Of a DNA stretch of 64,000 nt, positions 51,301-60,266 are shown in pieces. Source of the DNA: Bacteriovorax sp. PP10 (GTDB taxonomy: Bacteria > Bdellovibrionota > Bacteriovoracia > Bacteriovoracales > Bacteriovoracaceae); NCBI RefSeq assembly GCF_035013165.1, contig NZ_JAYGJQ010000001.1:1178001-1242000 (forward strand), read 5' to 3'. The notes beneath the pieces are model-generated. The model was given only the letters and a program-made list of their open reading frames with translations. It did no database searches and was not told the origin of the DNA. A program made the position numbers and the translations under genes. Each line of letters begins with the position of its first letter. Position 1 is the stretch's first letter.

Positions 51301-51855
51301 ATGAAATTATCAACCATCCTTTCAATCATCATTCCTTTAGCATTCGGTGTTTCTGCTTTTGCTGCTCCCAGTGGTATGAGACCTGGTTTATGGGAGCATA
51401 GTTTCACCATTAAAAGTGAAAGTGGAAAGATTGAACAAGCAATGGCGGACTTGAAAACTAAAATGGCCAAGATGTCGCCTGATCAACGCAAGATGATGGA
51501 AGAAGTGATGGCAAAACAAGGTTTAGGAATAAACCAACAGGTTAATAGTGTGAAAGTATGTATTTCGAAAGAGCAGGCAGAGAATTTAGAAATTCCTCAG
51601 GGGCAAAATCAAAACTGCACACAAGAAGTTGTTAACCGCACAGCAAAAACAATAAAAATGAAATTTGATTGTAAGGGATTAACGGAAACGTCTGGAGAAG
51701 GAGAGTTTACTTTAACAAGTCCAACAGCTTATACCGGAAAGTCTGTGATTCATACGACAGTAAAGCAAAAAACTGACCGCATGGACATGAATCAAAAAGG
51801 TAAGTGGTTATCTGCTAATTGCGGTGAAATTAAACCAATCACAACCAAAAAATAA
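51301..51855 (+). CDS. DUF3617-family secreted protein
   Basis: The start is set at ATG 51301, which gives a Sec signal (MKLSTILSIIIPLAFGVSAFA). An upstream in-frame GTG at 51268 lies inside the inverted repeat and adds a poor N-terminus. The 184-aa product matches the DUF3617 plan: GMRPGLWEHSF near the start, KVCISKEQAENL, a Cys in NCTQEVV, FDCKG, then SPTAYTGKSVI and a final Cys in SANCGEIKP. Four Cys could form two disulfides. The family is periplasmic with no known function. Confidence 0.85.
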   Translation: MKLSTILSIIIPLAFGVSAFAAPSGMRPGLWEHSFTIKSESGKIEQAMADLKTKMAKMSPDQRKMMEEVMAKQGLGINQQVNSVKVCISKEQAENLEIPQGQNQNCTQEVVNRTAKTIKMKFDCKGLTETSGEGEFTLTSPTAYTGKSVIHTTVKQKTDRMDMNQKGKWLSANCGEIKPITTKK

Positions 51856-51896
51856 TATGACAATAGCTAGCTAGTTTTGTAGTCTTTTCTTCACTC

Positions 51897-54800
51897 ATGC
51901 TAGCTAGTATCAAAAACTTCTTTTTTTTTAACGTTTCTCCATTGGTGAAAAAGGGGCAGGAAAAAATCCTGACTTTCGACGACCTGTTGGAAATTCCACC
52001 GGAAGTGAAAATTGAAAGAACTGCAACAGCAGCTCCCATTGATTTAAGTTCACAAAAAAAATTCTTAAAGGCCGTAGTTCTTGAACAAAAGAAATTAGTC
52101 TTCAGAGCGTGGTCATTCTATTTATTAGGTGTGGCCGCGAGTTTAGTGAGCCCACTACTAATCAATCAATTCATTACCAGACTAACGAAACTCTCAGCAG
52201 GAACGGAAGGTTATTCGACCATTCTCCCTATTGCCATCGGTATCGGGTTAATCGGTATTGTGACAGGTATTGGATACCAGCATAACTTCTATGGAACACT
52301 AAGGGCCAACACTCGAATCATCGCCAGGCTTAATCGTTTAATTTTCGAACAGGCCTTAAAACTTTCACAGAAATCCAGACAAAGTGTAAATGTTGGTGAT
52401 GTTGTTAATCACATGAGTTCAGACAGTGAAGGAATTGCTGATCTTCCGATGTTGATTGGGGATCTTGGCTGGGCCTCATTGCTGACTATCGGTTCTGTTT
52501 CGATGTTATTTCATTACTTAGGATGGACAGCACTAATTGCTGTCGGAATTCTTGCTCTTTTGACTCCTGTTACCCGCAAAATCGCAAAAAACTTTATTCA
52601 TCTTGAAGATGAGATGATGAAAAAAAGAGATCAGCGTGTGAGTTTAATGGGGCAAGTGCTGCAGTCGATGAGACTGGTTAAGTATTTTGTTTGGGAACAA
52701 GAAATTTCCAATCAGGTGGCCATCGTCCGCAAAGAAGAAGTGAAAGTGAGAAGAAGTTTAGCGAAAGCTGAAATGCTCTCAGGTTTAAGTTTCATGGCGA
52801 TCTCAACGCTGGTGTTATTTGTGGCCCTGTGGGTGCATGTACTTCGTGGAGAGACTTTAACTCCGGCACTGGTCCTTACTTGTGTTTCACTTTTTGGATT
52901 GCTCCAAGAGCCCATTGGGCATCTTCCAGGAGTCTTGTCGAGAATCATCAATGCATGGGTTTCTGCCAGAAGAATTATTGATTTTTTAAAAGCAGAAACA
53001 GTTGAAGCACGTACGATTAGTGATGAAGCTGTGATGAATGGATCTGATTTAATTTTTAATCATGTGAATTATGAAAGTTCAAATGGAAGTTTTAAGCTTC
53101 ACGATTTAAATTTTAACATCAAACGTGGAGCTACTGTCGCAATCGTGGGAGAAGTTGGGTCTGGAAAGACAACACTGCTTCAGTTGATGCTTCAGGAAAT
53201 TAAACCGAAAGAAGGAAGTGTATTTCTTGCAAGCGATAACGTGGGTTATGTGAGCCAGGAAAGTTACATCATGAATGCCACTGTTCTTGAAAACCTGAAA
53301 ATGGGGAAAGAGCTTTCAAGCGATCAAATTAAAGAAGCTCTTTTTGTCATTGCGATGGAAAGAGATGTGACTCATTTGCCAGGTGGATTGCATACGGAAA
53401 TTGGTGAAAAAGGGGTAAACCTTAGTGGTGGGCAAAAACAAAGAGTGTCTCTTGGGAGATGTTATTTGCAGGATCCACAAGTGGTATTACTAGATGATCC
53501 ACTTTCAGCAGTCGATGTTCACACGGAAAAATTTTTAGTTGATAATTTAATTAAACAGGCCTGGGAAAATAAAACAGTTGTGATAGCGACTCACCGATTA
53601 GAAGCACTGGAAAAGTTCGACAGAATTTTATTTCTAGAGAATGGGAAAATTGCCGGGGACGGAAGTTTATCTGAGCTTATAGTGAGTTCTCCTGCTTTTA
53701 AGCATTTTTATTCTCACCATCTTGAAGTGCAGGCCCTTGAGCAAAATTCAATGGGGCTTGATAAGCTGGCCGGAGAGAATGCGAAACCAGAATCGCGTTT
53801 GATGAGTGATGAAGACAGAGAAGAAGGCGCCGTGAAAGGTTCTCTTTACTGGGATTATGTAAAAGCTCTGGGCGGAGAAGGGAAGAATCAAAAATTAATT
53901 ATCGGACTTTTAATTCTTGGAGTTTTAAGTATTTCAGTTTTTCCGTTGTTCAATCAATGGTGGTTAAGCTGGTTTTCAGGTCATCCGACACAGATCACTT
54001 CTCTTCAAGGAGTCATGATTTACGGGATTATTGCTGTGCTAAGTTTAGCCGTTCAATTAAGCAGTCAGATCTTTTGGTTGCAAAGAGGGATTAAAGCGGG
54101 AGTGGAGCTACATGATAAAATGCTTGCATCTATCTTAAAAGCTCCTGTGAGATTTTTTGATACGACTCCGGTGGGAAGATTACTTCAGCGTTTTTCACGT
54201 GACCTAGAATCAGTAGACATACAGTTGCAGTGGAGTTTTGAAGCAGCTGTGCAGTCATTGTTTCAGATTATTGTTTCGCTTAGTTTAATTATTATTTCAG
54301 TCCCATTAGTTTTGATAGCGATCATTCCAGTGGGTATTATTTATTGGAAGATTCAATTAGCTTATAGATCATCGGCCAGAGAGGCGAAGCGTATGGATTC
54401 TATTGCGCGCTCGCCTCGTTACGCTCATTTTAAAGAAACATTAGGTGGTCTTCCTGTGATTCGTGCTTATAAAAAAGAAGCATGGTTTAGAGAGCAATTT
54501 TTTACTTATCTGGAGCGCAGTCAGAAAGCTTCAGTGAATAACTTTTTATTAAATCGTTGGTTTTCAATCAGGATTCCACTGATTGGTGGATTCATTTCCG
54601 GAACAACTGCGCTTTGTTTGATTTACAGTGTGGCCTCAGGGCATTTAACTGCGGCAACTGCAGGTCTGGTTGTTCTTTACTCAATGTCATTTTGGGGAGC
54701 GCTTAACTGGGGAATTCGTATTCTTTCAGATTTAGAATCGCGCATGACTTCGATTGAAAGAATCAGATTCATGACTCAAATTCCAGCTGAAAAACTTTTT

Positions 54801-55571
54801 ATTACGGAAGAAAGAACACTCGTTGATGCCAACTGGCCTAGTCATGGACACATTCGTTTTAGTGGAGTGCATGCTCGCTATGATGACAGTCTCCCTGAAG
54901 TTGTAAAAGGGCTCAGTGTGGATATTCCTGGACGTGCTCAGGTGGGAATCGTTGGAAGAACTGGTGCAGGAAAAACAACATTGTTTCAAATGCTCTATCG
55001 TTTTATCAATATCAATCAGGGGACAATTGAAATTGATGGCGTAGATATTGCCAGCATTGATTTAGAAACTCTGAGATCAAGACTTGCCATCATTCCTCAG
55101 GACCCGACATTATTTATTGGAACATTAAGAAGTAATCTCGATCCTTATTCACGAAAAAGTGATGAACAGGTCTGGAAGGTTTTAAAGGAAACTGGAATGG
55201 AAGAACTCGTAATGAGTTTTCCACTTAAGTTATTATCTCCTATCAGTGATGGAGGAGCGAATCTTTCCCAAGGGCAACGACAGCTTTTTTGTCTGGCGAG
55301 GGCCTTACTATTAGATGCTAAAATTATTATGCTTGATGAGGCCACAGCAAGCGTAGATGTTGTCTCAGATGCTAAGATCCAAAGAGTCCTAAGACGTGAG
55401 TTAAAAGAGAAAACGGTTTTAGTTATTGCTCACCGTTTAGGAACGGTTGTCGATTTAGATTATTTAATGGTGATGAATGATGGAAGACTTGAATCTTTCA
55501 AAGGGCCATCAAAAGAATTTATTATGGCCTCTGCTAATGAGTTTGGATTAGAAGTTGAAATTGTAGAGTAA
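51897..55571 (+). CDS. ABCC/MRP-type full-length ABC exporter
   Basis: This 1224-aa single polypeptide is TMD1-NBD1-TMD2-NBD2. TMD1 spans about 65-340. NBD1 has GEVGSGKT (418-425), NLSGGQKQRVSLGR and Walker B ending Asp533-Asp534, so the catalytic Glu is Asp, the known degenerate NBD1 of ABCC proteins. A linker with EEGAVKGSLYWDYVKALGG precedes TMD2. NBD2 has GRTGAGKT (1020-1027), LSQGQRQLFCLARALL and an intact Glu1148. Such asymmetric full transporters are typical of eukaryotic MRPs and uncommon in bacteria. There is no accessory TMD0. It probably exports lipophilic or conjugated compounds. It is a single-gene unit convergent with the kinase gene. Confidence 0.9.
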   Translation: MLASIKNFFFFNVSPLVKKGQEKILTFDDLLEIPPEVKIERTATAAPIDLSSQKKFLKAVVLEQKKLVFRAWSFYLLGVAASLVSPLLINQFITRLTKLSAGTEGYSTILPIAIGIGLIGIVTGIGYQHNFYGTLRANTRIIARLNRLIFEQALKLSQKSRQSVNVGDVVNHMSSDSEGIADLPMLIGDLGWASLLTIGSVSMLFHYLGWTALIAVGILALLTPVTRKIAKNFIHLEDEMMKKRDQRVSLMGQVLQSMRLVKYFVWEQEISNQVAIVRKEEVKVRRSLAKAEMLSGLSFMAISTLVLFVALWVHVLRGETLTPALVLTCVSLFGLLQEPIGHLPGVLSRIINAWVSARRIIDFLKAETVEARTISDEAVMNGSDLIFNHVNYESSNGSFKLHDLNFNIKRGATVAIVGEVGSGKTTLLQLMLQEIKPKEGSVFLASDNVGYVSQESYIMNATVLENLKMGKELSSDQIKEALFVIAMERDVTHLPGGLHTEIGEKGVNLSGGQKQRVSLGRCYLQDPQVVLLDDPLSAVDVHTEKFLVDNLIKQAWENKTVVIATHRLEALEKFDRILFLENGKIAGDGSLSELIVSSPAFKHFYSHHLEVQALEQNSMGLDKLAGENAKPESRLMSDEDREEGAVKGSLYWDYVKALGGEGKNQKLIIGLLILGVLSISVFPLFNQWWLSWFSGHPTQITSLQGVMIYGIIAVLSLAVQLSSQIFWLQRGIKAGVELHDKMLASILKAPVRFFDTTPVGRLLQRFSRDLESVDIQLQWSFEAAVQSLFQIIVSLSLIIISVPLVLIAIIPVGIIYWKIQLAYRSSAREAKRMDSIARSPRYAHFKETLGGLPVIRAYKKEAWFREQFFTYLERSQKASVNNFLLNRWFSIRIPLIGGFISGTTALCLIYSVASGHLTAATAGLVVLYSMSFWGALNWGIRILSDLESRMTSIERIRFMTQIPAEKLFITEERTLVDANWPSHGHIRFSGVHARYDDSLPEVVKGLSVDIPGRAQVGIVGRTGAGKTTLFQMLYRFININQGTIEIDGVDIASIDLETLRSRLAIIPQDPTLFIGTLRSNLDPYSRKSDEQVWKVLKETGMEELVMSFPLKLLSPISDGGANLSQGQRQLFCLARALLLDAKIIMLDEATASVDVVSDAKIQRVLRRELKEKTVLVIAHRLGTVVDLDYLMVMNDGRLESFKGPSKEFIMASANEFGLEVEIVE

Positions 55572-55574
55572 CAG

Positions 55575-57602
55575 TTATTCCTTAGGAAGTTCTACGGTAA
55601 ATGTAGCACCTTTACCTGGAGTACTTTCAACATAAATTTTTCCACGGTGAGCTTCAACAATCTGCTTACAGATGTAAAGGCCAAGGCCTAATCCACCAAT
55701 ATTTTGTTTGTCACTTACGCGCTCAAAACGTTTGAAGATTCTTTCGTGATTGTCTTCAGCGATCCCCGGACCTTTATCTGTTACCTGAACTTTAATCATG
55801 TCTCCATGAGTAGTTACTTTCGTAAGGATGGGCTGCTTAGGAGCGTATTTCGCGGCATTTGTTAGAAGATTGATAATAACCTGCTCGATACGAACCTTGT
55901 CCCAAAATCCCAGCATGTCATCTTCAATGATAACTTCAACTACTGATTGGGTGTGTTTGAACTGGTGAGCGTATTGTCCGACAACATCAATGATCATCTC
56001 TTTCATGCTGAAGAATTCTTTATTAAGTGAAAGCTTCCCAGAAGAAATACGAGTGACGTCCAAAAGGTCATCGATTAAAACTGATAGTCTGCTGATCTGG
56101 CGGTCAGATGTTTCAACCATTTTAATTAAGCGCTCAGGAGTCAGAGTTGATCCCTGATCATTTTTAATCTGACGGGCCACACTTTGGATTTGCATTTTTA
56201 ATGGAGTCAGCGGAGTTCTTAATTCATGTGAAGCAATTGATAAGAATTCGTCACGTACTTCAATGGCCTTTTGGGCATCATCATAAAGTTGAGAGCGGTG
56301 AATGGCCTGAGCACACTGACGTGCCAGAGCGATCATAAACTCTCTTAGAGGGCGGTCAAAACTTTTGTTAATGGGAAAACTAAAAGTCAGAGCACCAAGT
56401 GATTTTCCTTCGATAATTAAAGGAAGATAAGCGATAGCGTAATTTTTTTCTTCGCGGTCATCAGCTTCAAGTTGAGTGTACTTGGTCAGTTTTTCGCTGG
56501 AAAGAAACATCGGTTCACCGGTTCTTACCGCTTCTGCTACCGGGATATCAGTTGAAAGAGGGAAGCGTTGCCATTTCTTGAAAACAGATTCAGGGAATCC
56601 CACTAATCTTTTTAATTCCAGGTGAGTTTTATCTTCTGAGAGTAAAACGATTGATCCTTTTGCAGCTTCCATTGCTTCGAAGGCCTGCTTAAAAACAACT
56701 TCAAAAACCTGATCAGGAGTAAGGGCTTCAGAAAAAGACTCTGTAATACTTTGCAGACGATTGGTTCTGTCCATCGCCAGGTTTAACTGTTCCTGGTTAG
56801 CATGAAGAGTGGTGACCATGCGGTTAAAAGCAAATGTCACGCGACCGATTTCATCTTGCTCTAATATAGGTGCCTGGTAATCGATATCTCCCTTGCTGAT
56901 TCTTTCAGTGGCAGATAAAAGGTTTAAAATTGATTTAGTTGCATTTCTCGCCATCGCCCAACCGATAGTGATAACAAAAGTTAAAAAGAGAATACACAGT
57001 CCAATCGCAATTAAGAGAGGGCGGTATCTATTTTTATAAATTGAAGTGAAGATGCCTTCATTTTGCTTATTGATATGAATTTGGATTTTTCTAAGAATCT
57101 CTTTGCCATCCATCAGGTATTGACTGGCAACCAAGAGATCAGCATTTAATTCTTCAATTTGCTTTTGATTAGTGATCTGGTGAATGTTCTTTAGTTTGTT
57201 GAAAATAATCTCGTGACTGATTTCCAGTTCATCCAGGGCATGGATCGCGCTGTTTAAATAATTTGTCAGTGTCTGGTCTTCTTTAGATTGCAAAACGCTG
57301 TCAAATAAAAGTCTTTTGGTTACTTTTAAATTCTCTTCAAATTTATAACGAAGTTCGCTGACATCTTTTCTGACAAAGATGACGTTCATGTTTTGTTCGG
57401 TTGAATTTAAGCTTTCAATCGCCTGAGTGTTAAGGCTTAAAAGATTGTTGGCCGTACTTAGGCTTTGAATATCCTGAAGCTGGTTGAAGTTAGAGATGTA
57501 AATCGTCAGGAAACATAAAAGAATAAAAATAATGATCGAAAGCATAACTGTACGCAGCCTCTTTACGATCGAAGATTTTTGTTCAAAAGTCTCTTGAATC
57601 AA
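55575..57602 (-). CDS. Membrane sensor histidine kinase (HAMP-GAF-HisKA-HATPase)
   Basis: This 675-aa inner-membrane kinase has two membrane helices (about 15-38 and 195-218) bounding a helical periplasmic sensor. A HAMP segment follows (about 219-275), then a GAF domain (about 285-440), then the HisKA domain with His459 in SIASHELRTPLTPLK. The ATPase has NLLTNAAKYAP (N box) and GGLGLGLY (G box, from 636). It signals to an unidentified response regulator, perhaps an orphan one such as the NtrC-type regulator at 37335. It starts 3 bp after the PstS-like gene, so the two form a sensory unit. Confidence 0.9.
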   Translation of the reverse strand: MIQETFEQKSSIVKRLRTVMLSIIIFILLCFLTIYISNFNQLQDIQSLSTANNLLSLNTQAIESLNSTEQNMNVIFVRKDVSELRYKFEENLKVTKRLLFDSVLQSKEDQTLTNYLNSAIHALDELEISHEIIFNKLKNIHQITNQKQIEELNADLLVASQYLMDGKEILRKIQIHINKQNEGIFTSIYKNRYRPLLIAIGLCILFLTFVITIGWAMARNATKSILNLLSATERISKGDIDYQAPILEQDEIGRVTFAFNRMVTTLHANQEQLNLAMDRTNRLQSITESFSEALTPDQVFEVVFKQAFEAMEAAKGSIVLLSEDKTHLELKRLVGFPESVFKKWQRFPLSTDIPVAEAVRTGEPMFLSSEKLTKYTQLEADDREEKNYAIAYLPLIIEGKSLGALTFSFPINKSFDRPLREFMIALARQCAQAIHRSQLYDDAQKAIEVRDEFLSIASHELRTPLTPLKMQIQSVARQIKNDQGSTLTPERLIKMVETSDRQISRLSVLIDDLLDVTRISSGKLSLNKEFFSMKEMIIDVVGQYAHQFKHTQSVVEVIIEDDMLGFWDKVRIEQVIINLLTNAAKYAPKQPILTKVTTHGDMIKVQVTDKGPGIAEDNHERIFKRFERVSDKQNIGGLGLGLYICKQIVEAHRGKIYVESTPGKGATFTVELPKE

Positions 57603-57605
57603 CTG

Positions 57606-58049
57606 CTAGTCCTTTTTAATCTCTATGCTCTTTACGTTTTTAGGAAGCTTATACTTACTGGATACATATCCGATTCCACCCGGGAAGCGTGAAACCATTG
57701 AAGTCATCATAGAGTCTGAAGTGATTTGTATGGGAGCAATGTTACCGGTGTAAATTTTTTCACCAATCCAGTAGAGCTCAACTTCTCTGGAAGTTTTTTT
57801 AACGAACTTCTTTAAGAAAATTTTTCTATTTTCATTTTCATCACGGTGATCAAAAAAGCGTACAGCATCTCCGTTAGGCCATATCCTGTTTCTTTTCATG
57901 AAGAAGTCTTCTAGTTCACTAACTTTAAGTGATGTTACTGGATTTTTTTCGTTAACAATCACCACAATATCTGAAGCGGCCATTACACTAATTGGTAACA
58001 GCAACAGAGCTAGCATTAAGATAAGAGTTTTAACAAATGGAAATTTCAC
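57606..58049 (-). CDS. PstS-like small periplasmic binding protein
   Basis: This 147-aa protein has a Sec signal (about 1-24, ending VMA). A half-size phosphate-binding-like domain follows: IVVIVNEKNPVTSLKVSELE, FMKRNRIWPNGDAVRFFDHR and VSRFPGGIGYVSS. Full PstS proteins are about twice as long, so this is the short PBP-like form often found next to sensor kinases. It is 3 bp upstream of the kinase, which strongly suggests it presents a ligand to the kinase's periplasmic domain. The ligand (phosphate or another oxyanion) is not known. Confidence 0.78.
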   Translation of the reverse strand: MKFPFVKTLILMLALLLLPISVMAASDIVVIVNEKNPVTSLKVSELEDFFMKRNRIWPNGDAVRFFDHRDENENRKIFLKKFVKKTSREVELYWIGEKIYTGNIAPIQITSDSMMTSMVSRFPGGIGYVSSKYKLPKNVKSIEIKKD

Positions 58050-58100
58050 ATCTTAGTTATATCAATGGAGCCCGCAAAGGGCAATGAACAATGAGAGTGT

Positions 58101-58133
58101 AAAACAGGACAAAAGTGTTTCTCTTTTGCCCTG
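58101..58133 (-). terminator. Terminator of the TIGR02147-HExxH operon
   Basis: On the minus strand CAGGGCAAAAG pairs with CTTTTGTCCTG (one G-U) around a 7-nt loop, then TTTT. It lies 30 bp past the stop of the HExxH gene. Confidence 0.75.
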
Positions 58134-58163
58134 CGATAGTCTGAATTGAGTTAATTTAAAGCG

Positions 58164-58808
58164 TTAAAAAGTCATTTGTGCTTTTAATGGGGCATAATTT
58201 TTTATGCTGTCACAGCTACTTTCAAGAATTAATTGTTGAATAGTTTTGTTTGTTGTCTCCATTACATATTGCAAATCCCCAATTAGCAGGTAAGTTGTCA
58301 CGAAAGTTGTTAATTTGCAGCTGTTAACTGAATTTACAATTTCCGTCTCAATTGGGTACTCACTATCAGGATATTTTGCTACAAGCTTGTCGTACTTTTC
58401 CATCTTATCGAGAGCGATCTGAGAAAAATCATACTGGCTGTCTTTGAAAAACATGACGTGAGTTAGTTCGTGAAGAAGTAAGTATCTCTTTTGTGCAAAA
58501 CTAAGTTTAGGCCATTGATCTTCAGCTGAATTAACAAAAATCATATTCACTCCGCCCTTAGAATCAGATACTGTATAAGCACCGATCTCTTGATCGGTCT
58601 TTAGACGTAGACCTTGTTGCTGAACGATATTGTATTCTGATGCTATATAATATTTTCGTAGAACAGGGACTCGCCACAAATCTTTTACGATCTGAGAAGC
58701 TATGGCCTTTGCTTCAGCTTCAATACCGTTTCCACCATTAGACTCTCTCCAGGCGAAGGCTTGAAAACATAACATTTGGCTTAAAAGTAGGATTGCTAGT
58801 TTTTTCAT
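58164..58808 (-). CDS. Secreted HExxH zinc-metallopeptidase-like protein
   Basis: The start is ATG 58808, which overlaps the upstream TGA (ATGA) and opens a Sec signal (MKKLAILLLSQMLCFQAFA). The 214-aa product has the zinc motif HELTH (His113-Glu114-x2-His117) in YLLLHELTHVMFF. A third metal ligand is not obvious. Two Cys near the C-terminus (NSVNSCK and ESSCDS) may bridge. Translation is coupled to the TIGR02147 regulator. A secreted peptidase under that regulator's control fits the pattern, but activity is unproven. Confidence 0.7.
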   Translation of the reverse strand: MKKLAILLLSQMLCFQAFAWRESNGGNGIEAEAKAIASQIVKDLWRVPVLRKYYIASEYNIVQQQGLRLKTDQEIGAYTVSDSKGGVNMIFVNSAEDQWPKLSFAQKRYLLLHELTHVMFFKDSQYDFSQIALDKMEKYDKLVAKYPDSEYPIETEIVNSVNSCKLTTFVTTYLLIGDLQYVMETTNKTIQQLILESSCDSIKNYAPLKAQMTF

Positions 58809-59578
58809 AATTCCTCGTTGTCCCATGGGAAAAGTGAAATTGATATTTCGTAAACACGGTTTTTGTTTTTACTCTTCTTGAAGATATAGTTGGCCAGTGA
58901 GCGACGGAATTTTTTAATTTTATCCTTCACTTCAGGAATAAGTGCAGTATCCATAGCAATAGTCACGGCACTTTGATCTCTTTCTGAGAATTCAACCAGG
59001 TCAATAGCATCACTTGCTCTTTGAAGAACCTGTTTTTGTCTCATTCTCATGGCAACAGTTGTGAAGTTTTCCTGGATACCACTAGTGAAACTTCCAGAGG
59101 CCGTAAATTGCCCGTCATCAGTCTGAACAAGAAGGTTTAGTTTTACCAGTCTTTCAAGGGCCAGTTGAGCTTCCGCTTCACTGATTGATAATTTTTTTGA
59201 AATCCATTCTGCACTTGGCTCGAAATCCTTGATGTTTGTCAGCTCGAGGATAACGTAGTTATACCAGTCTTGAATGATCTTAAATTCTTCAGCTTGTAGC
59301 TGTTGAATGGCAGAAGTTTCTGCGTGAGGAGCAGCTCTGCGTGATTTTTTACTTAGAAGAATTTCATCTTCAATTTTTCTAAATTCTTCAGGAGTAATAG
59401 CAAGTGGGACTGCGATCTTTGTAAGGATCTTTGGACTAATAGGAGATTTATTAGCAAGGATACGCGATAGAACTGAAACATCAAGGTTCAGTGATTTTGC
59501 GTACGCACGTAATGAGTAACGTGGGTTAATCGCTTTTCTACGGTCGAATTCAGAATTAATCTTGCTGATAATCTTCAT
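58805..59578 (-). CDS. TIGR02147-family (DUF4423) protein
   Basis: This 257-aa cytosolic protein begins with a helix-turn-helix-like segment (about 17-60: PRYSLRAYAKSLNLDVSVLSRILANKS). The DUF4423 part follows (about 90-250), with a winged-helix-like EWISKKLSISEAEAQLALERLVKLNLLVQ. A final ELDs-like strand reads RVYEISISLFPW. TIGR02147 proteins are common in Bdellovibrionota and Fibrobacter and probably act as regulators. The gene overlaps its secreted partner by 4 bp. It has a hairpin-rich leader upstream. Confidence 0.85.
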   Translation of the reverse strand: MKIISKINSEFDRRKAINPRYSLRAYAKSLNLDVSVLSRILANKSPISPKILTKIAVPLAITPEEFRKIEDEILLSKKSRRAAPHAETSAIQQLQAEEFKIIQDWYNYVILELTNIKDFEPSAEWISKKLSISEAEAQLALERLVKLNLLVQTDDGQFTASGSFTSGIQENFTTVAMRMRQKQVLQRASDAIDLVEFSERDQSAVTIAMDTALIPEVKDKIKKFRRSLANYIFKKSKNKNRVYEISISLFPWDNEEL

Positions 59579-59593
59579 GTTGATAAACCAATT

Positions 59594-59614
59594 AAGGCCT
59601 TCTGTGTGGGCCTT
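59594..59614. other. Short AAGGCC/GGCCTT hairpin before the TIGR02147 gene
   Basis: AAGGCC (59594-59599) and GGCCTT (59609-59614) pair around a 9-nt loop, just upstream of the TIGR02147 start. The rest of the 280-bp gap 59579-59858 is AT-rich with no gene that I can support. It should contain this operon's promoter. Confidence 0.4.
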
Positions 59615-59858
59615 GCTTCATGTTAGTAATTAGTCTTTTTATGATAAAGGAATGGTTCAGTTTTTGTTGTGAATATGAAATATCTATAGACCTGTTTAAA
59701 AAATGTACAGGTCGTAAACATCTAAAACTTATTGAGTTTTAGCTCTTTAAGTGTTTTAAATTAAAGGAGTTTGGTGGTGTGGGCTTAAAGAGAAAGACCG
59801 GAGTGTGAATATATAAAGTGTAGTGAAAATTGAAAATATCAACAACGGGCAGAGGCCA

Positions 59859-60266
59859 TTATTTGTCATTATATTTGATGGAGTTTAGTTTGAATTTATT
59901 GTTCTCAGACGTCACGGTGATGAAGCCTGGAAGTTTCGATTTATTTCCTAAGACATTCATGCAGAAGTATTTTTCATCTTCTTTAGGATTAAGTGGCAGA
60001 AGGTCTTTTACATCTTTGCATTCAAACAACTCAGAAAAAGAAAATCCCATTGCAAGGTAGCTGGCGAGCTTACCTTTTTCATACCTGGTGATTTTTGAGT
60101 TAATGTATCCATCGATACAGTTGATAAGGTTTAGTTCATTTTTGATCTGAGACTCGCAAGCACGGAAGTTCGTCCATAAAGTTTGAGCACGGTTAAAGTC
60201 GCTCTCAGGTTTTTTAGCGAAAGAGCTTAAAGGGAATAGAAGGAATAGAGCGAGTAGGGTTTTCAT
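59859..60266 (-). CDS. Small secreted protein, unknown
   Basis: The 135-aa product has a Sec signal (MKTLLALFLLFPLSSFA). The mature part is helical with four Cys (ACESQ, LINCID, FECKD, YFCMN), which suggests two disulfides. It is translationally overlapped with the preceding gene (its start lies within that gene's stop region, 4 bp), so the two secreted proteins are made together. I do not recognise either family. Confidence 0.65.
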   Translation of the reverse strand: MKTLLALFLLFPLSSFAKKPESDFNRAQTLWTNFRACESQIKNELNLINCIDGYINSKITRYEKGKLASYLAMGFSFSELFECKDVKDLLPLNPKEDEKYFCMNVLGNKSKLPGFITVTSENNKFKLNSIKYNDK

